A stretch of DNA of 64,000 nucleotides from Leadbettera azotonutricia ZAS-9 (lineage in GTDB: Bacteria > Spirochaetota > Spirochaetia > Treponematales > Breznakiellaceae), in NCBI RefSeq assembly GCF_000214355.1, contig NC_015577.1:3091389-3155388 (forward strand), read 5' to 3'. The notes under the pieces were generated by a model, which worked only from the letters and a program-made list of their open reading frames with translations, had not been told where the DNA came from and searched no databases. How positions within the stretch are numbered: the stretch's first letter is position 1; the number at the start of each line of letters is the position of its first letter. The position numbers were made by a program, and so were the translations under genes. Below, in pieces: positions 17,907 to 27,350 of this stretch.

Positions 17907-18797
17907 TTATTTCCCCCAAAGTACACTGGAATCAATATGGCTGATATCCGCTGAACAGGTGGCGGCCATAGCGCCGGCAAGTTCGGCGGTCATTTCTTCG
18001 ATTTTTTTCTGAACCCCTGCGGCGCCCTCGTCTTTCAGGGCCGGCATAATGGCCCGGCCTACGGACGCCGCTGTCGCCCCCAGGGCCAGGGCCTTAAACA
18101 CGTCCATGCCCCGGTCTATGCTGCAATCCACAAAGATGGGGATCTGTTTATTCACGATTTTTGCGATCCTGGGGAGTATGCGCAGGGGCGGCAGGGAATA
18201 GTCGATATGCCCATGGTGGTGGCTGACCACGATGCCCCGGACCCCGGCGTTAAGGCACTTGTAGGCGTCCTGTTCGCTCAAAACGCCCTTGATGATAAAG
18301 GGCAGTTTTGTTGCCTTCACGAATTCACGAATCTCCTCCAGGGACTTGGGCCTCATGGGCAGATCGTGAACCACGTCATACCGGCCCTTTTTGTCAAAGG
18401 CATGATCTGTGTCTATGCCCACCGCCAGGCAGCCGCACTTTTCCGCCTGTTCGATTTTCTTAAAGATGTCCTTGTTATCGGCGTAGGGTTTTATGATTTT
18501 GATGGTCCGCGCGCCCGTAGCCGTGATGGCTTCAAGTTCCGCTTCGCTCCCCATACCGGCCCACATGACCGCCCCGGCGGCCTTTATTCCCTTGGCGGAT
18601 TCCACCATCCCGTTAGGCCGGGTACTGTCCAGATGGGACAGGGCTGCAAACATTACGGGGGTGCTAAAAGTTTCCCCGTACAATTCCAGTTTTGTGGAAG
18701 GCAATACCCCGTCGATATGGCGCATCTCCACCAGAATAGAATCCAGATAATCCCGAGTTATTTTCGCCGAATCCCCAGCATTAAACACATCGCCCAT
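17907..18797 (-). CDS. FMN-dependent alpha-hydroxy-acid oxidase/dehydrogenase family protein (divergent)
   Basis: A 296-residue TIM-barrel flavoprotein related to lactate and glycolate oxidases. Family features are PVMFAALSHL near the N-terminus, PFIIKGVLSEQDAYKCLNAG with the FMN-contacting Lys, the active-site His segment VSHHHGHIDYSLPPL, and FVDCSIDRGMDVFKALALGA. In classical members the active-site motif is SNHGxRQLD, whose Arg binds the substrate carboxylate. Here no Arg follows the His, so the substrate or reaction may differ. I chose the ATG at 18797, with AAGGAG 6 nt upstream, over 18815. The protein is shorter than typical family members (~350-380). Confidence 0.82.
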   Translation of the reverse strand: MGDVFNAGDSAKITRDYLDSILVEMRHIDGVLPSTKLELYGETFSTPVMFAALSHLDSTRPNGMVESAKGIKAAGAVMWAGMGSEAELEAITATGARTIKIIKPYADNKDIFKKIEQAEKCGCLAVGIDTDHAFDKKGRYDVVHDLPMRPKSLEEIREFVKATKLPFIIKGVLSEQDAYKCLNAGVRGIVVSHHHGHIDYSLPPLRILPRIAKIVNKQIPIFVDCSIDRGMDVFKALALGATAASVGRAIMPALKDEGAAGVQKKIEEMTAELAGAMAATCSADISHIDSSVLWGK

Positions 18798-18910
18798 ATT
18801 AAACTCCTTTTTCATACCATGATACGGTTATACCACCATTTTAAGCACGCCGGGAAGGCTCCAAAACCGCTTGTTTTGGATAAATTTTTTTCACGAGCCA
18901 ATATAAGTTA

Positions 18911-18938
18911 TTGACAAAAACCTAACGTTAGGTATAAT
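18911..18938 (+). promoter_or_regulatory. tRNA-Asn promoter with palindromic spacer
   Basis: TTGACA (18911-18916), 16 nt, TATAAT (18933-18938), 11 nt before the tRNA. The spacer contains the perfect 14-bp palindrome ACCTAACGTTAGGT (18920-18933), whose last T is the first base of the -10. The same geometry is seen at the 55.8-kb ATPase promoter. Confidence 0.8.
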
Positions 18939-18949
18939 ATTCCTCATAT

Positions 18950-19022
18950 TCCCCTGTAGCTCAGTTGGCAGAGCAGCTGGCTGTTAACCAGCTTGTCCGT
19001 GGTTCGAACCCGCGCGGGGGAG
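18950..19022 (+). tRNA. tRNA-Asn (anticodon GTT)
   Basis: A full cloverleaf can be drawn. The acceptor stem is TCCCCTG with CGGGGGA and the D-arm is GCTC...GAGC. The anticodon stem is GCTGG/CCAGC with loop CTGTTAA (anticodon GTT), and the T-arm loop is TTCGAAC. The discriminator is G. The CCA end is not encoded (CAA follows) and must be added by the tRNA nucleotidyltransferase. Confidence 0.96.
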
Positions 19023-19033
19023 CAAAAAAATGT

Positions 19034-19069
19034 AAGCAGGTTAGCCGAATAAAGCTACCTGCTTTTTTT
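19034..19069 (+). terminator. Terminator after tRNA-Asn
   Basis: AAGCAGGT (19034-19041) pairs with ACCTGCTT (19057-19064); inner TAGC/GCT bases can extend the stem. The T run (19063-19069) follows directly. Confidence 0.85.
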
Positions 19070-19138
19070 ATGCGCGACTGGAGGGCGAACCCGCAGCAAA
19101 CCGCGAAGTGTAGTTCTCGTAAGGAATTGGACTCGGGC

Positions 19139-19561
19139 TTAATGCGGTACACCCTTGGTAAACCCATTCCCATGCATCTCGGCGATAAGATTGCCCAGAT
19201 CGTCCCTGATGGTAATCCGGTACACGCAGATATTCCTGCCCCGGGAAAGGCAGGCGGATTCTGCGATAAGCTTTTTGCCCTTCACCGCTTTAAGGAAGGA
19301 AATGCTGCACGACTGCCCCACAGTGATTCCTGTGTCGGCCCCGCAGGCCAGCTCCCAGTTTGAATGAACCGCAAAGGCCAGATCAGCCAGGGTAAAGATG
19401 GCGCCGCCCTGCACGCCCCCGCCTGCGTTTTTGTGGGATTCATTAATTTCCATGCTGCATTCCACCCTGTCGGGGCTTACAGAATCTATGGCGATGCCTG
19501 CGCCCATGGCAAAACGGTCGGCTTTGAAAAAGGCGCGGATTTTTTCAATATCAATTTCCAT
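19139..19561 (-). CDS. PaaI-type hotdog thioesterase
   Basis: A 140-residue single-domain hotdog protein that probably hydrolyses acyl-CoA thioesters. The family signature is HKNAGGGVQGGAIFTLADLAFAV, in which the NxxGxxHGG-type loop aligns and Asp acts as catalytic acid; the usual His of HGG is Gln here. The ATG at 19561 is preferred over the one 21 nt upstream because the family begins near residue 1 of this form. There is no Shine-Dalgarno. TATAAA lies exactly 6 nt before this ATG, so the transcript may be leaderless. The gene diverges from the TolB-like gene. Confidence 0.82.
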   Translation of the reverse strand: MEIDIEKIRAFFKADRFAMGAGIAIDSVSPDRVECSMEINESHKNAGGGVQGGAIFTLADLAFAVHSNWELACGADTGITVGQSCSISFLKAVKGKKLIAESACLSRGRNICVYRITIRDDLGNLIAEMHGNGFTKGVPH

Positions 19562-19633
19562 ATAGTATTTATACCATATCAAGGCATTTCAAAAAAAGCC
19601 TAAAACGGATATACTATTGGTATAGGAGCATAG

Positions 19634-20515
19634 ATGCAGGTACTTAAGCAGTCCCGCCCCAGGGAAGACAGGGGCGTATTCAGCATACTCGAAACCCTGG
19701 ATGTGGATACAGGCAAAAGAACGGTTTTGAAGGAATTTGACGATACCATGGAAGCCCCCAACTGGGCAAAAGACGGCAAATATCTCATTTATAACCGCAA
19801 CGGCAAAATCTACCGTTACGAGCTTGCTGCCGGGAATATCACCGAAATTTATACAGGGGCTATTACGGACTGCAACAACGACCACGTGCTTTCACCCGAC
19901 GGCAAGTCCATTGCGGTAAGCCACGGCACTTTCGAAGACGGCCTTTCGCGCATCTACACCCTGCCCCTTTCGGGCGGGGAGCCCGCGCTCATCACCCCTA
20001 TTGCCCCAAGCTACCTCCACGGCTGGTCGCCCGATGGCAAGACCCTTGCCTACTGCGCCGAAAGGAACGGCCAATACGACATTTACACCATCCCGGTTTG
20101 GGGAGGCAGGGAAAGACAGATCACCAACGAAAAAAGCCTCGATGATGGACCTGAATACAGCCCCGATGGCAAGCATATTTGGTTCAATTCCACCCGCACA
20201 GGGCTCATGCAGCTTTGGCGCATGGAAGCGGACGGCTCAAACCCCGTCCAGATGACCCACGACGAAAATGCCAATTCCTGGTTTGGCCATGTATCCCCCG
20301 ACGGGAAACGCATAGCCTACATCTCCTACCGCAAGGGCGATGTTGAACCCGACAAGCATCCGCCCAACAAAGACGTGGAACTACGGCTCATGAACGCATC
20401 GGGCGGGGACTATAAAACCATTGCAAAGTTTTTCGGAGGGCAGGGGACTATCAATGTCAACTCCTGGTCCCCTGACAATAAAACCATAGCATTTGTATCC
20501 TATCGTTTAAAATAA
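19634..20515 (+). CDS. TolB-like beta-propeller protein
   Basis: A 293-residue protein made of PD40/WD40-like repeats. The motif SPDGKxIxx recurs around residues 90, 130, 175, 220 and 275, which fits a six-bladed TolB-type propeller. No signal peptide is visible, so it should be cytoplasmic, unlike TolB. TAGGAG lies shortly before the ATG. The lipoprotein protease begins 18 nt downstream and is probably cotranscribed. Related bacterial proteins may bind peptides or transporter parts; the ligand here is unknown. Confidence 0.82.
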   Translation: MQVLKQSRPREDRGVFSILETLDVDTGKRTVLKEFDDTMEAPNWAKDGKYLIYNRNGKIYRYELAAGNITEIYTGAITDCNNDHVLSPDGKSIAVSHGTFEDGLSRIYTLPLSGGEPALITPIAPSYLHGWSPDGKTLAYCAERNGQYDIYTIPVWGGRERQITNEKSLDDGPEYSPDGKHIWFNSTRTGLMQLWRMEADGSNPVQMTHDENANSWFGHVSPDGKRIAYISYRKGDVEPDKHPPNKDVELRLMNASGGDYKTIAKFFGGQGTINVNSWSPDNKTIAFVSYRLK

Positions 20516-20533
20516 GCTATCAAAGGAGTGAAG

Positions 20534-22522
20534 ATGAAAAAAAACTTATCGCGCCTTGCCATCATTGCTGCGGCCATTGCCCTGGCAATTTCCTGCGCCA
20601 GCTCCCCGGGGGGTCAATCGGGTTCGGGGCTTCCTTCAAAAACCCTGGCACTGGTGCAGAATGCCGTGTTCGAAGTAGTGCTGGAAAAGCCTGCCGATGA
20701 CCCGGTGACATACGATAAAGAGCTTGACTGGGAAAAAGTCCCCTATGCCATAAGGACAGACAAGTATTATTCCATAGGCACAGCCTTTGCCATTTCCAGG
20801 ACTGAGCTTATTACCGCTTTCCATGTGATTAACCTGGGCTACGAGAGCCTGACCTACACAAAATATTTTGTCCGCGATTCGCAGGGGCAGGTTTACGAAG
20901 TTGACACTGTCAATGGCGGTTCCAACGAAAGGGATTACCTCATTTTTACTGTGAAGGATAAAACCTTTGATCAATTTTTCCAGTTTGAAAGGAATTATAA
21001 AACCGGCGATCCGGTCTACAGCATTGGCAACGCCCTGGGCGAAGGCATAGTGGTGAGGAACGGCCTCGTGCTGGGCACAATCCCCGAGGAGGAATCGGGC
21101 CGGTGGAACCTGCTCAAGTCTTCCGCCGATGGCAACCCGGGAAATTCAGGCGGCCCCCTGGTGACCCCTGCGGGCAAGGTGATAGCCCTGGTAACTGCCC
21201 TGCGGGACAATATACTCTACTCGACACCTGCGGAGGTGATATTGGATGACAGCAAGGACAGCCTTGCCTATCGTCATAAAAACCGCTTTGGCCACCTTAT
21301 CCTGGCCAATAAACTGAACAATACTTTTGAGACCCAGGCAGCCCTGCCGAGCCAGTATCTTGATGTCAGGGCAAATATCCGCAGCGCCTATGAAAAGAAC
21401 TACGATGCCTCCATGTCAAAGCTTTTTGCTGAAGCCCCGGAATACCTCACCGGCCCGAATAATTCCTACATCTTAAGCTCATCGCTCTCATCGACTTTCC
21501 CGGAGCTTGCCTTTGTTGACAGCAATGATGACAACTGGAAACTTTCGGGTTTGGAGAAGAAAAGCTATAACCTTCCGGACAACGGACGCCTCACGCACGC
21601 CCAGGTCGGGGGGTACGATTTTTACAAGATCAAAAAGCCCCTCTCGGTTTCCATTGAAAAAGCCTGCACAGATCCCAAATACATTCAGGATTTAATCCTG
21701 CAGACCATACGCACCGAACGCACCCTCTGGGGGAATGACAAATACCGCATACTTTCGTATGGGGCGCCTGCTGCTGTGGGGGAATACAAAGACGCCCTGG
21801 GCCGAACATGGATCACTGCCAATTGGCACGTGGATTTTGACGATGAAGTGCAAATTGTGTTCATACTTCCCCTGCCCAATGGCCCTGTGGTTGTTTCATG
21901 CTTAAAGGACAGCGCCTTTCTCATGGATTATGAATGGGACATGAAAAAGACCTGCGACCATGCTTTTGCCGCCTACGATGCAAACTTTACCGAATGGGAT
22001 GATTTTTTAACCCTTAAAAAATATATTCCCGATTTCCTTAAAAGCCTGACCTTTAATTGGAGCGCACCGAACAAGAATTTTGTTTTCAAGTGCGGGCCTG
22101 TGTCCATCAATGCGGACGCGAATGTTTTTGAATGGGCCTATGATTCAGAGATATTCCTTGCCCCCACATGGTATAAAAAGGGCGGCAAGCTCGAATACGG
22201 CGTCCGGAAAATCATCATAGACCGGGATGTCAGGGGCAATGACTTCCTGGTGCTGTACCGGAATATCAAGCCCGATCCCATTCTGGGCACATCGGCTTTG
22301 GAGAACTGGAACGATCTGCTGCAGGAAAAGTTCCCCTTTGACGAAAAACCCGCGATTTCAGTAAAGGACAATACCGGATCGGTGGGCGCCATAGTCAAGG
22401 CCCAAAACGTTGACCCTGATGTCCGCTTCTCCCTCTACTTTTCCATGGAGAACCCCCAGGGCGAGGGAAACCTAAGCCAGCGTCTCACTGCCCTTAAATC
22501 GGGGTTGACCATCACAGATTAG
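20534..22522 (+). CDS. Trypsin-like serine protease lipoprotein
   Basis: A 662-residue exported lipoprotein. The signal peptide ends at the lipobox LAISC with Cys near residue 21. A trypsin-fold domain (~60-235) carries a full triad: His97 (ITAFHVIN), Asp134 (RDYLIF) and Ser205 ([10 protein letters not shown]). The remaining ~420 residues are not recognised and have no PDZ domain, so it is not a standard DegP/HtrA protein. The ATG at 20534 is used; a GTG at 20528 overlaps the AAAGGAG ribosome site itself. The 3' end overlaps the clpB stop by 4 nt. It is likely a surface or periplasmic protease. Confidence 0.85.
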   Translation: MKKNLSRLAIIAAAIALAISCASSPGGQSGSGLPSKTLALVQNAVFEVVLEKPADDPVTYDKELDWEKVPYAIRTDKYYSIGTAFAISRTELITAFHVINLGYESLTYTKYFVRDSQGQVYEVDTVNGGSNERDYLIFTVKDKTFDQFFQFERNYKTGDPVYSIGNALGEGIVVRNGLVLGTIPEEESGRWNLLKSSADGNPGNSGGPLVTPAGKVIALVTALRDNILYSTPAEVILDDSKDSLAYRHKNRFGHLILANKLNNTFETQAALPSQYLDVRANIRSAYEKNYDASMSKLFAEAPEYLTGPNNSYILSSSLSSTFPELAFVDSNDDNWKLSGLEKKSYNLPDNGRLTHAQVGGYDFYKIKKPLSVSIEKACTDPKYIQDLILQTIRTERTLWGNDKYRILSYGAPAAVGEYKDALGRTWITANWHVDFDDEVQIVFILPLPNGPVVVSCLKDSAFLMDYEWDMKKTCDHAFAAYDANFTEWDDFLTLKKYIPDFLKSLTFNWSAPNKNFVFKCGPVSINADANVFEWAYDSEIFLAPTWYKKGGKLEYGVRKIIIDRDVRGNDFLVLYRNIKPDPILGTSALENWNDLLQEKFPFDEKPAISVKDNTGSVGAIVKAQNVDPDVRFSLYFSMENPQGEGNLSQRLTALKSGLTITD

Positions 22523-25128
22523 GACTTGGGGGCGCTCTTTTTAAATGAGAGGGCGTCCCCATTTTTCGCAGTATTACTGTCAACAGTAATACTGTCGCCT
22601 TCTTTTATCTTTCCTGCGATAATAGCCCTGGCAAGGGGATTTTCCAGGTCTGCCTGGATAGTCCTCTTGAGGGGCCTTGCGCCGAAAAGGGGATCATAGC
22701 CCCGCTCCGCAATCAATTCCTTTGCCTGTTTGGTGAGCTTCAATTCCACCTTGCGCTCCGCAAGGCGGGCCTGCAGGCGGACAAGCTGTATATCTACTAT
22801 CTTGCCGATTTCGTCTTTGCCAAGCCTGTTGAAGATTACCGTCTCGTCAATGCGGTTCAGGAATTCCGGCCTAAAGCTCACCTTGAGGAGTTCCATGAGC
22901 GCGTCTTTTACCGCTTCCGGCTTCTTTGCTTCCAGAATAAGATCAGAACCCAGGTTGCTGGTCATGATGATAATGACATTCTTAAAGTCCACCACCCTGC
23001 CCTGCCCGTCTGTAAGGCGTCCATCATCCAGGATTTGAAGGAACACATTGAAAACTTCCTGATGGGCTTTTTCGATCTCGTCAAAGAGGATAACACTGTA
23101 GGGCCTGCGCCGCACCGCTTCTGTCAATTGGCCGCCTTGCTCATACCCCACATAGCCCGGAGGCGCGCCGATAAGGCGGCTCACGGTGTGCTTCTCACCA
23201 TACTCGCTCATGTCGATGCGGGTAAGTGCCTTTTCATCATTAAAGAGAAAATCTGCCAGGGTCTTTGCAAGCTCTGTCTTGCCAACCCCTGTGGGGCCGA
23301 GAAAGAGGAAAGACCCAAGAGGCCGGCTTGCATCCGAGAGGCCGGCCTTGTTGCGCCTTATTGCGTCAGACACCGCTATTACTGCGGCAGTCTGCCCGAC
23401 GACCCGCTTTTCGAGCACACTTTCAAGTTCCAGATACTTTTGCAGTTCCCCGCTTAACATTTTAGAAACCGGGATGCCTGTCCATGTTGCCACAACCTGC
23501 GCGATATCTTCTTCGCTCACTTCCTCCCGGAGCAGGGCAGCGGTTCCTCCGTTTTCTTTTTTGTTCTCCATCTGGTCAGTAAGGGTCTTTAATTTTTTCT
23601 GGGCCTCCGGGATTCTGCCGTGCTTGACTTCCGCAGCTTTGGATAAATTGCCGTCACGCTCGTAACGGGATTCTTCAATTTTGAGCTCTTCTATCTGCTG
23701 CTTGATTTCGCGGATCTTCTGAATTTCTTTCTTTTCTTTTTCCCAGCGGGCTTTCATGGCATCCCGCTCGGATGCAAGATCTGCGATTTCTTTTTCGAGC
23801 TTGGTGAGCCGTAACTTGGAAGCTTTATCCTCCTCCCGGGAAAGGGCCTGCTTCTCGATGGAGAGCTGCAGCAACTTCCGCTCCAGCTTGTCCAGTTCCG
23901 TGGGGCGGGAGTCCAGCTCCATTTTAAGGCGGCTCGCAGCCTCGTCCACAAGGTCGATGGCCTTGTCGGGCAAAAAGCGGCTGGTGATATAGCGGTTCGA
24001 AAGGGTGGCAGCAGCCACCAGGGCTTCGTCCTTGATGCGTACCCCATGGTGAACCTCGTAGCGTTCCTGCAAACCCCGGAGTATGGCAATGGTATCTTCC
24101 ACAGAAGGCTCGGCCGTGTAGATCTGCTGGAAGCGCCGTTCCAGGGCAGCGTCCTTTTCGATGTGCTTGCGGTATTCGTCCAGGGTAGTGGCGCCTATGC
24201 AGCGGAGTTCACCCCGGGCAAGGGCAGGCTTCAGTAAATTGGAAGCGTCAGTGCCGCCCTCGGCAGCACCTGCCCCGACAAGGGTATGAAGCTCGTCAAT
24301 AAAGAGGATGATCTTGCCTTCCGCAGCCTGTACCTCATGGATCACCGCCTTAAGGCGCTCTTCAAATTCGCCGCGGAATTTCGCCCCCGCCACAAGGGCG
24401 CCTACATCAAGGGCCAGGAGCTTCTTGCCCTTAAGGCCCTCGGGGACATCCCCTGCGACAATGCGCCGGGCAAGGCCCTCTACAACAGCGGTCTTCCCCA
24501 CGCCAGGCTCGCCTATAAGCACCGGGTTGTTTTTGGTGCGCCGCGAAAGCACCTGCATGGTGCGGCGGATTTCCTCGTCCCGCCCTATGACAGGATCGAG
24601 CTTCTCCTGGCGCGCAAGGGCCGTAAGGTCCCGGCAGTACTTGTCCAGCACCTGGTACTTTTCTTCCGGGTTCTGGTCGGTAACCCGCTGGTTGCCCCGG
24701 ACCTGCTTGAGTGCCCCCAAAATGGCGTTCTTGGTAACACCCGCTTTCTTGAGGAGGTCGGCGGCCTTCCCCTCCCCTGCGGCAATGGCGATGAGTATAT
24801 GCTCTGCGGAGACAAATTCATCCTTAAGGGAAGAAGCCTCCCCCTCGGCCTTGGCCAGCACCTTGGAGGCGCCCGAAGAAAAGTAAACCTGGGCCGCGTC
24901 GCCATAAATTTTGGGCTGGGCCTGGAGCAGGCCTTCCACGGACTTGGCGATCTTTGCCGGGTCCGTCCCAATTTTCTCCAGGATAGGCGGAACTATTCCG
25001 TCTTCCTGCCTGAGCAGTGCCAAAAGTATATGCTCAGTCTCGATTTGCGAATGATCCTGCTTTTGCGCAATCCCGGAAGCCTCATTCAGGGCTTCCTGGG
25101 CTTTGATTGTTAATTTTTCGTAATCCAT
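22519..25128 (-). CDS. clpB: Chaperone ClpB (Hsp100 disaggregase)
   Basis: An 869-residue AAA+ disaggregase that works with DnaK to rescue aggregated proteins. Order of domains: N-terminal Clp_N repeats (1-~145), AAA-1 with Walker A GEPGVGKT at 206-213 and Walker B LFIDELH, the long coiled-coil M domain (~405-530, [22 protein letters not shown]), AAA-2 with Walker A GPTGVGKT at 611-618 and Walker [10 protein letters not shown], then the C-terminal domain. The ATG at 25128 is chosen over one 21 nt upstream by family alignment. A TTGCCG-17-TATCTT pair lies 6 nt before it. No CIRCE element is seen. Confidence 0.97.
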   Translation of the reverse strand: MDYEKLTIKAQEALNEASGIAQKQDHSQIETEHILLALLRQEDGIVPPILEKIGTDPAKIAKSVEGLLQAQPKIYGDAAQVYFSSGASKVLAKAEGEASSLKDEFVSAEHILIAIAAGEGKAADLLKKAGVTKNAILGALKQVRGNQRVTDQNPEEKYQVLDKYCRDLTALARQEKLDPVIGRDEEIRRTMQVLSRRTKNNPVLIGEPGVGKTAVVEGLARRIVAGDVPEGLKGKKLLALDVGALVAGAKFRGEFEERLKAVIHEVQAAEGKIILFIDELHTLVGAGAAEGGTDASNLLKPALARGELRCIGATTLDEYRKHIEKDAALERRFQQIYTAEPSVEDTIAILRGLQERYEVHHGVRIKDEALVAAATLSNRYITSRFLPDKAIDLVDEAASRLKMELDSRPTELDKLERKLLQLSIEKQALSREEDKASKLRLTKLEKEIADLASERDAMKARWEKEKKEIQKIREIKQQIEELKIEESRYERDGNLSKAAEVKHGRIPEAQKKLKTLTDQMENKKENGGTAALLREEVSEEDIAQVVATWTGIPVSKMLSGELQKYLELESVLEKRVVGQTAAVIAVSDAIRRNKAGLSDASRPLGSFLFLGPTGVGKTELAKTLADFLFNDEKALTRIDMSEYGEKHTVSRLIGAPPGYVGYEQGGQLTEAVRRRPYSVILFDEIEKAHQEVFNVFLQILDDGRLTDGQGRVVDFKNVIIIMTSNLGSDLILEAKKPEAVKDALMELLKVSFRPEFLNRIDETVIFNRLGKDEIGKIVDIQLVRLQARLAERKVELKLTKQAKELIAERGYDPLFGARPLKRTIQADLENPLARAIIAGKIKEGDSITVDSNTAKNGDALSFKKSAPKS
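22569..22594. repeat. 12-bp perfect inverted repeat inside the clpB 3' end
   Basis: CAGTATTACTGT and ACAGTAATACTG are separated by two bases. The same stretch is also a near-exact tandem of two 15-nt units coding for D-S-I-T-V / D-S-N-T-A. It lies 47 nt past the stop of the convergent protease gene and could act as an RNA hairpin for that transcript. Confidence 0.7.
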
Positions 25129-25239
25129 ACCTATAAGATAATTAAGCAAAGGGGATTCGGCAAGTACAATCGCTCAATTCTCTTCTATAATTTGCCGAAA
25201 ATCAAGGATATAGCTATAAATTGGTTCAAAGGAGCGTCT

Positions 25240-26250
25240 ATGTCCATAAAGTATCTCGTTTTTATAAGTTCAACCATCGAGGATCTGAAAAGCGAACGCC
25301 GGGAACTGGTAAAGCTCGTCACAAGGCTTGGGGCCCTTCCCGTCACTATGGACGCATTCGATATCAACAACACGGATGATCAGAAGCTCATCAAAAAAGC
25401 CATTGGGGAATGCGACTATTTCCTCAACCTCACCGCCTACAAGGCAGGCGCCCCTGTAGGCAAGTCTTTTGCCCTGGAAACCGAATTTTCCTGGGCCGAG
25501 CGTTTTGAACTCCCGGTGCTGTCCCTCATGGTCGACGAAAAAGCCCGTTGGAAGGCCGCCAAAAAAGAAAAAGAGCCCGCCGCGATTAAGGCTTTGGAAA
25601 ACCTCAAAAAGCGGCTAAGGCTCTTTGCTCATGAAACCTGGACTAGCCAGGCTGATCTTGTAGAAAAAGCTCAGAATCTTCTTATAAAAGAGATGAACCT
25701 CAACCCCAGGCAGGGCTGGGTTCCAGCTACCGAGGCCATCAAGCCCTCGATTGCCAACGAACTTGCGCGGCTCATTCAGGAAAACGAAACCCTCAAAAGC
25801 AAGCTCAGGATGGAAGGCAGCGACATCATGGTCAAGGTAAGGGAGCAGATGAGGCACGCCCTCAAAGTGCTGGCGGTGAACCGCATTTCCCTGGCCTTCT
25901 GGTATGCCCCAGGGGATAATTGGGAGAACACCACCAAGTTCCGCTACTTGAGGCTCTTCAAGCTCCTGGCCCCGGAACTATCGACCACCAAGACCACCTC
26001 GGACATTTCACGCTTCCTGGGGAACATCCTCAATCCGGACCTCGAAAAGACCGTGCGCAAAGACTACCCCACGCCGACCAATACCATCAAAAAAATAATG
26101 GCCGACCTGGCCCTGCTCAAACTGGTAAAGTGCTCCGGCTCCGACGAAGACGAAGCCTGGGAGATAACCGAATATGGAAAGGAAACTTATGCAGCTTACC
26201 GGATGCACCAGCTGGAGCGGATCCTTGAGAAGACAGGCAAGAAAGACTAA
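25240..26250 (+). CDS. DUF4062-domain protein with C-terminal winged-helix-like region
   Basis: A 336-residue cytoplasmic protein. The N-terminus (YLVFISSTIEDLKSERRELVK, ~5-110) is the DUF4062 domain, which is TIR- or deoxyribosyltransferase-like in fold. It is often the sensor or effector head of large NTPase proteins. The usual NTPase is missing. Instead there is a coiled middle part (~180-215, ELARLIQENETLKSKL) and a C-terminal region (~260-330) reading like a helix-turn-helix (IKKIMADLALLKLVKCSG...WEITEYGKETYAAY). AAAGGAG lies 7 nt before the ATG. It diverges from clpB, and its end overlaps the next gene by 4 nt. Function is unknown; a regulatory or defence role is speculation. Confidence 0.78.
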   Translation: MSIKYLVFISSTIEDLKSERRELVKLVTRLGALPVTMDAFDINNTDDQKLIKKAIGECDYFLNLTAYKAGAPVGKSFALETEFSWAERFELPVLSLMVDEKARWKAAKKEKEPAAIKALENLKKRLRLFAHETWTSQADLVEKAQNLLIKEMNLNPRQGWVPATEAIKPSIANELARLIQENETLKSKLRMEGSDIMVKVREQMRHALKVLAVNRISLAFWYAPGDNWENTTKFRYLRLFKLLAPELSTTKTTSDISRFLGNILNPDLEKTVRKDYPTPTNTIKKIMADLALLKLVKCSGSDEDEAWEITEYGKETYAAYRMHQLERILEKTGKKD

Positions 26251-27335
26251 CCTTTATTGAGAGGCTGTTTTACGACAGTTTTTCGGTTCACAAAGTGGAT
26301 GACCACAAAGAAACAGATCGCAGATACATAGGCCGCCCCCAGCAGGATCAGGGACGCAGCCCCCTTGCTCCTGACCGAAAACAGCACCAGAAGCCCCAGG
26401 ATTATCTGCATCCCGTAAAAAAATCCATCAACCCCCCGGGCCTTTAAGCCTAAATTCATGAGTTTATGATGGGTATGGGATTTGTCGGGAAGGTATATAG
26501 CCCGTCCATCCCGAACCCTGCGCCAGATGGCCGCAACTGTATCCAAAATGGGGAGAAGCAGGAGGGCCGCCGCATAAAACAGGGGAAGGGTATGGGCAGG
26601 CGCGGTCCTTTCCCAGTTGAGCAGGGGAAACAGAGCAAGAATAAAACCCAGGAACTGGCTCCCCCCATCGCCCATAAAAATCTTCGCAGCAGGCAGGGGC
26701 AGGTTAAAGACAAGAAAGCCCAATAGCACCGCCATAAGACAGAAACAGTAGAGGGCAACAGGGCTGCTCTCGGAAAGGGACATAAAAATCGCCGCATACG
26801 CAAGGACAGCCAGGAAAGAAACACCCCCTGCAAGGCCGTCTACCCCATCTATAAAGTTCATTGCATTGGTCAAACCCACTATCCAGATAAAAGAAAGGAT
26901 ATTGAGTACCCATTCAAACCCGGGAGCAAGCTCGGCAGTAAAGAAAAACCGTTTAAAGGTATAGCCCGGGATGACTATGCACAGGGCAGCAACAACCTGA
27001 ATGAGCAGTTTTACCAAGGGCCTAAGGGGCTTAAAATCGTCCATAATACCCGAAACCAGGACAAGGACCAGGGCCAGGATGGGGAAAAAGAAACGTATCC
27101 TGAATGAAGATTCAGGATCCCTCAGGGTTATGAATAAAGCAATGGCGATGAAAACAGTAGCGAAACCCGCCCCCCCAAGGCGCGGAATATCGCCCGCATG
27201 TATCTTCCGTTCATTCTGCTCATCGTACCACGCCTTTTTGGTGGACACGCGGAGCATCAACGCAACAGCAATAAGCGAAAATACAAACGAAAGAATGGTA
27301 AGGATTATAGAATCTCTCATATCATTTGAAACCAT
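26247..27335 (-). CDS. Undecaprenyl-phosphate sugar-1-phosphate transferase (MraY/WecA family)
   Basis: A 362-residue polytopic enzyme (about 10-11 helices) that starts lipid-linked polysaccharide assembly by moving a HexNAc-1-phosphate onto undecaprenyl phosphate. Visible motifs are the early RKIHAGDIPRLGG (the WecA/TagO loop), SGIMDDF (Mg-binding), NAMNFIDGVDGLAGG, MGDGGSQFLGF and the late DKSHTHHKLMNLG. WecA (GlcNAc) is the likely type, but sugar specificity cannot be read from sequence. The ATG at 27335 has no Shine-Dalgarno, but TATAAT lies exactly 6 nt upstream. It ends the leftward polysaccharide operon, 15 nt after the Wza-like gene. Confidence 0.9.
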   Translation of the reverse strand: MVSNDMRDSIILTILSFVFSLIAVALMLRVSTKKAWYDEQNERKIHAGDIPRLGGAGFATVFIAIALFITLRDPESSFRIRFFFPILALVLVLVSGIMDDFKPLRPLVKLLIQVVAALCIVIPGYTFKRFFFTAELAPGFEWVLNILSFIWIVGLTNAMNFIDGVDGLAGGVSFLAVLAYAAIFMSLSESSPVALYCFCLMAVLLGFLVFNLPLPAAKIFMGDGGSQFLGFILALFPLLNWERTAPAHTLPLFYAAALLLLPILDTVAAIWRRVRDGRAIYLPDKSHTHHKLMNLGLKARGVDGFFYGMQIILGLLVLFSVRSKGAASLILLGAAYVSAICFFVVIHFVNRKTVVKQPLNKG

Positions 27336-27350
27336 TTTGCCATTATATTG

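Noticed and set aside
24286-25113. Plus-strand frame antisense to clpB
   Set aside because: ClpB is unambiguous on the other strand; this is a codon-bias shadow.
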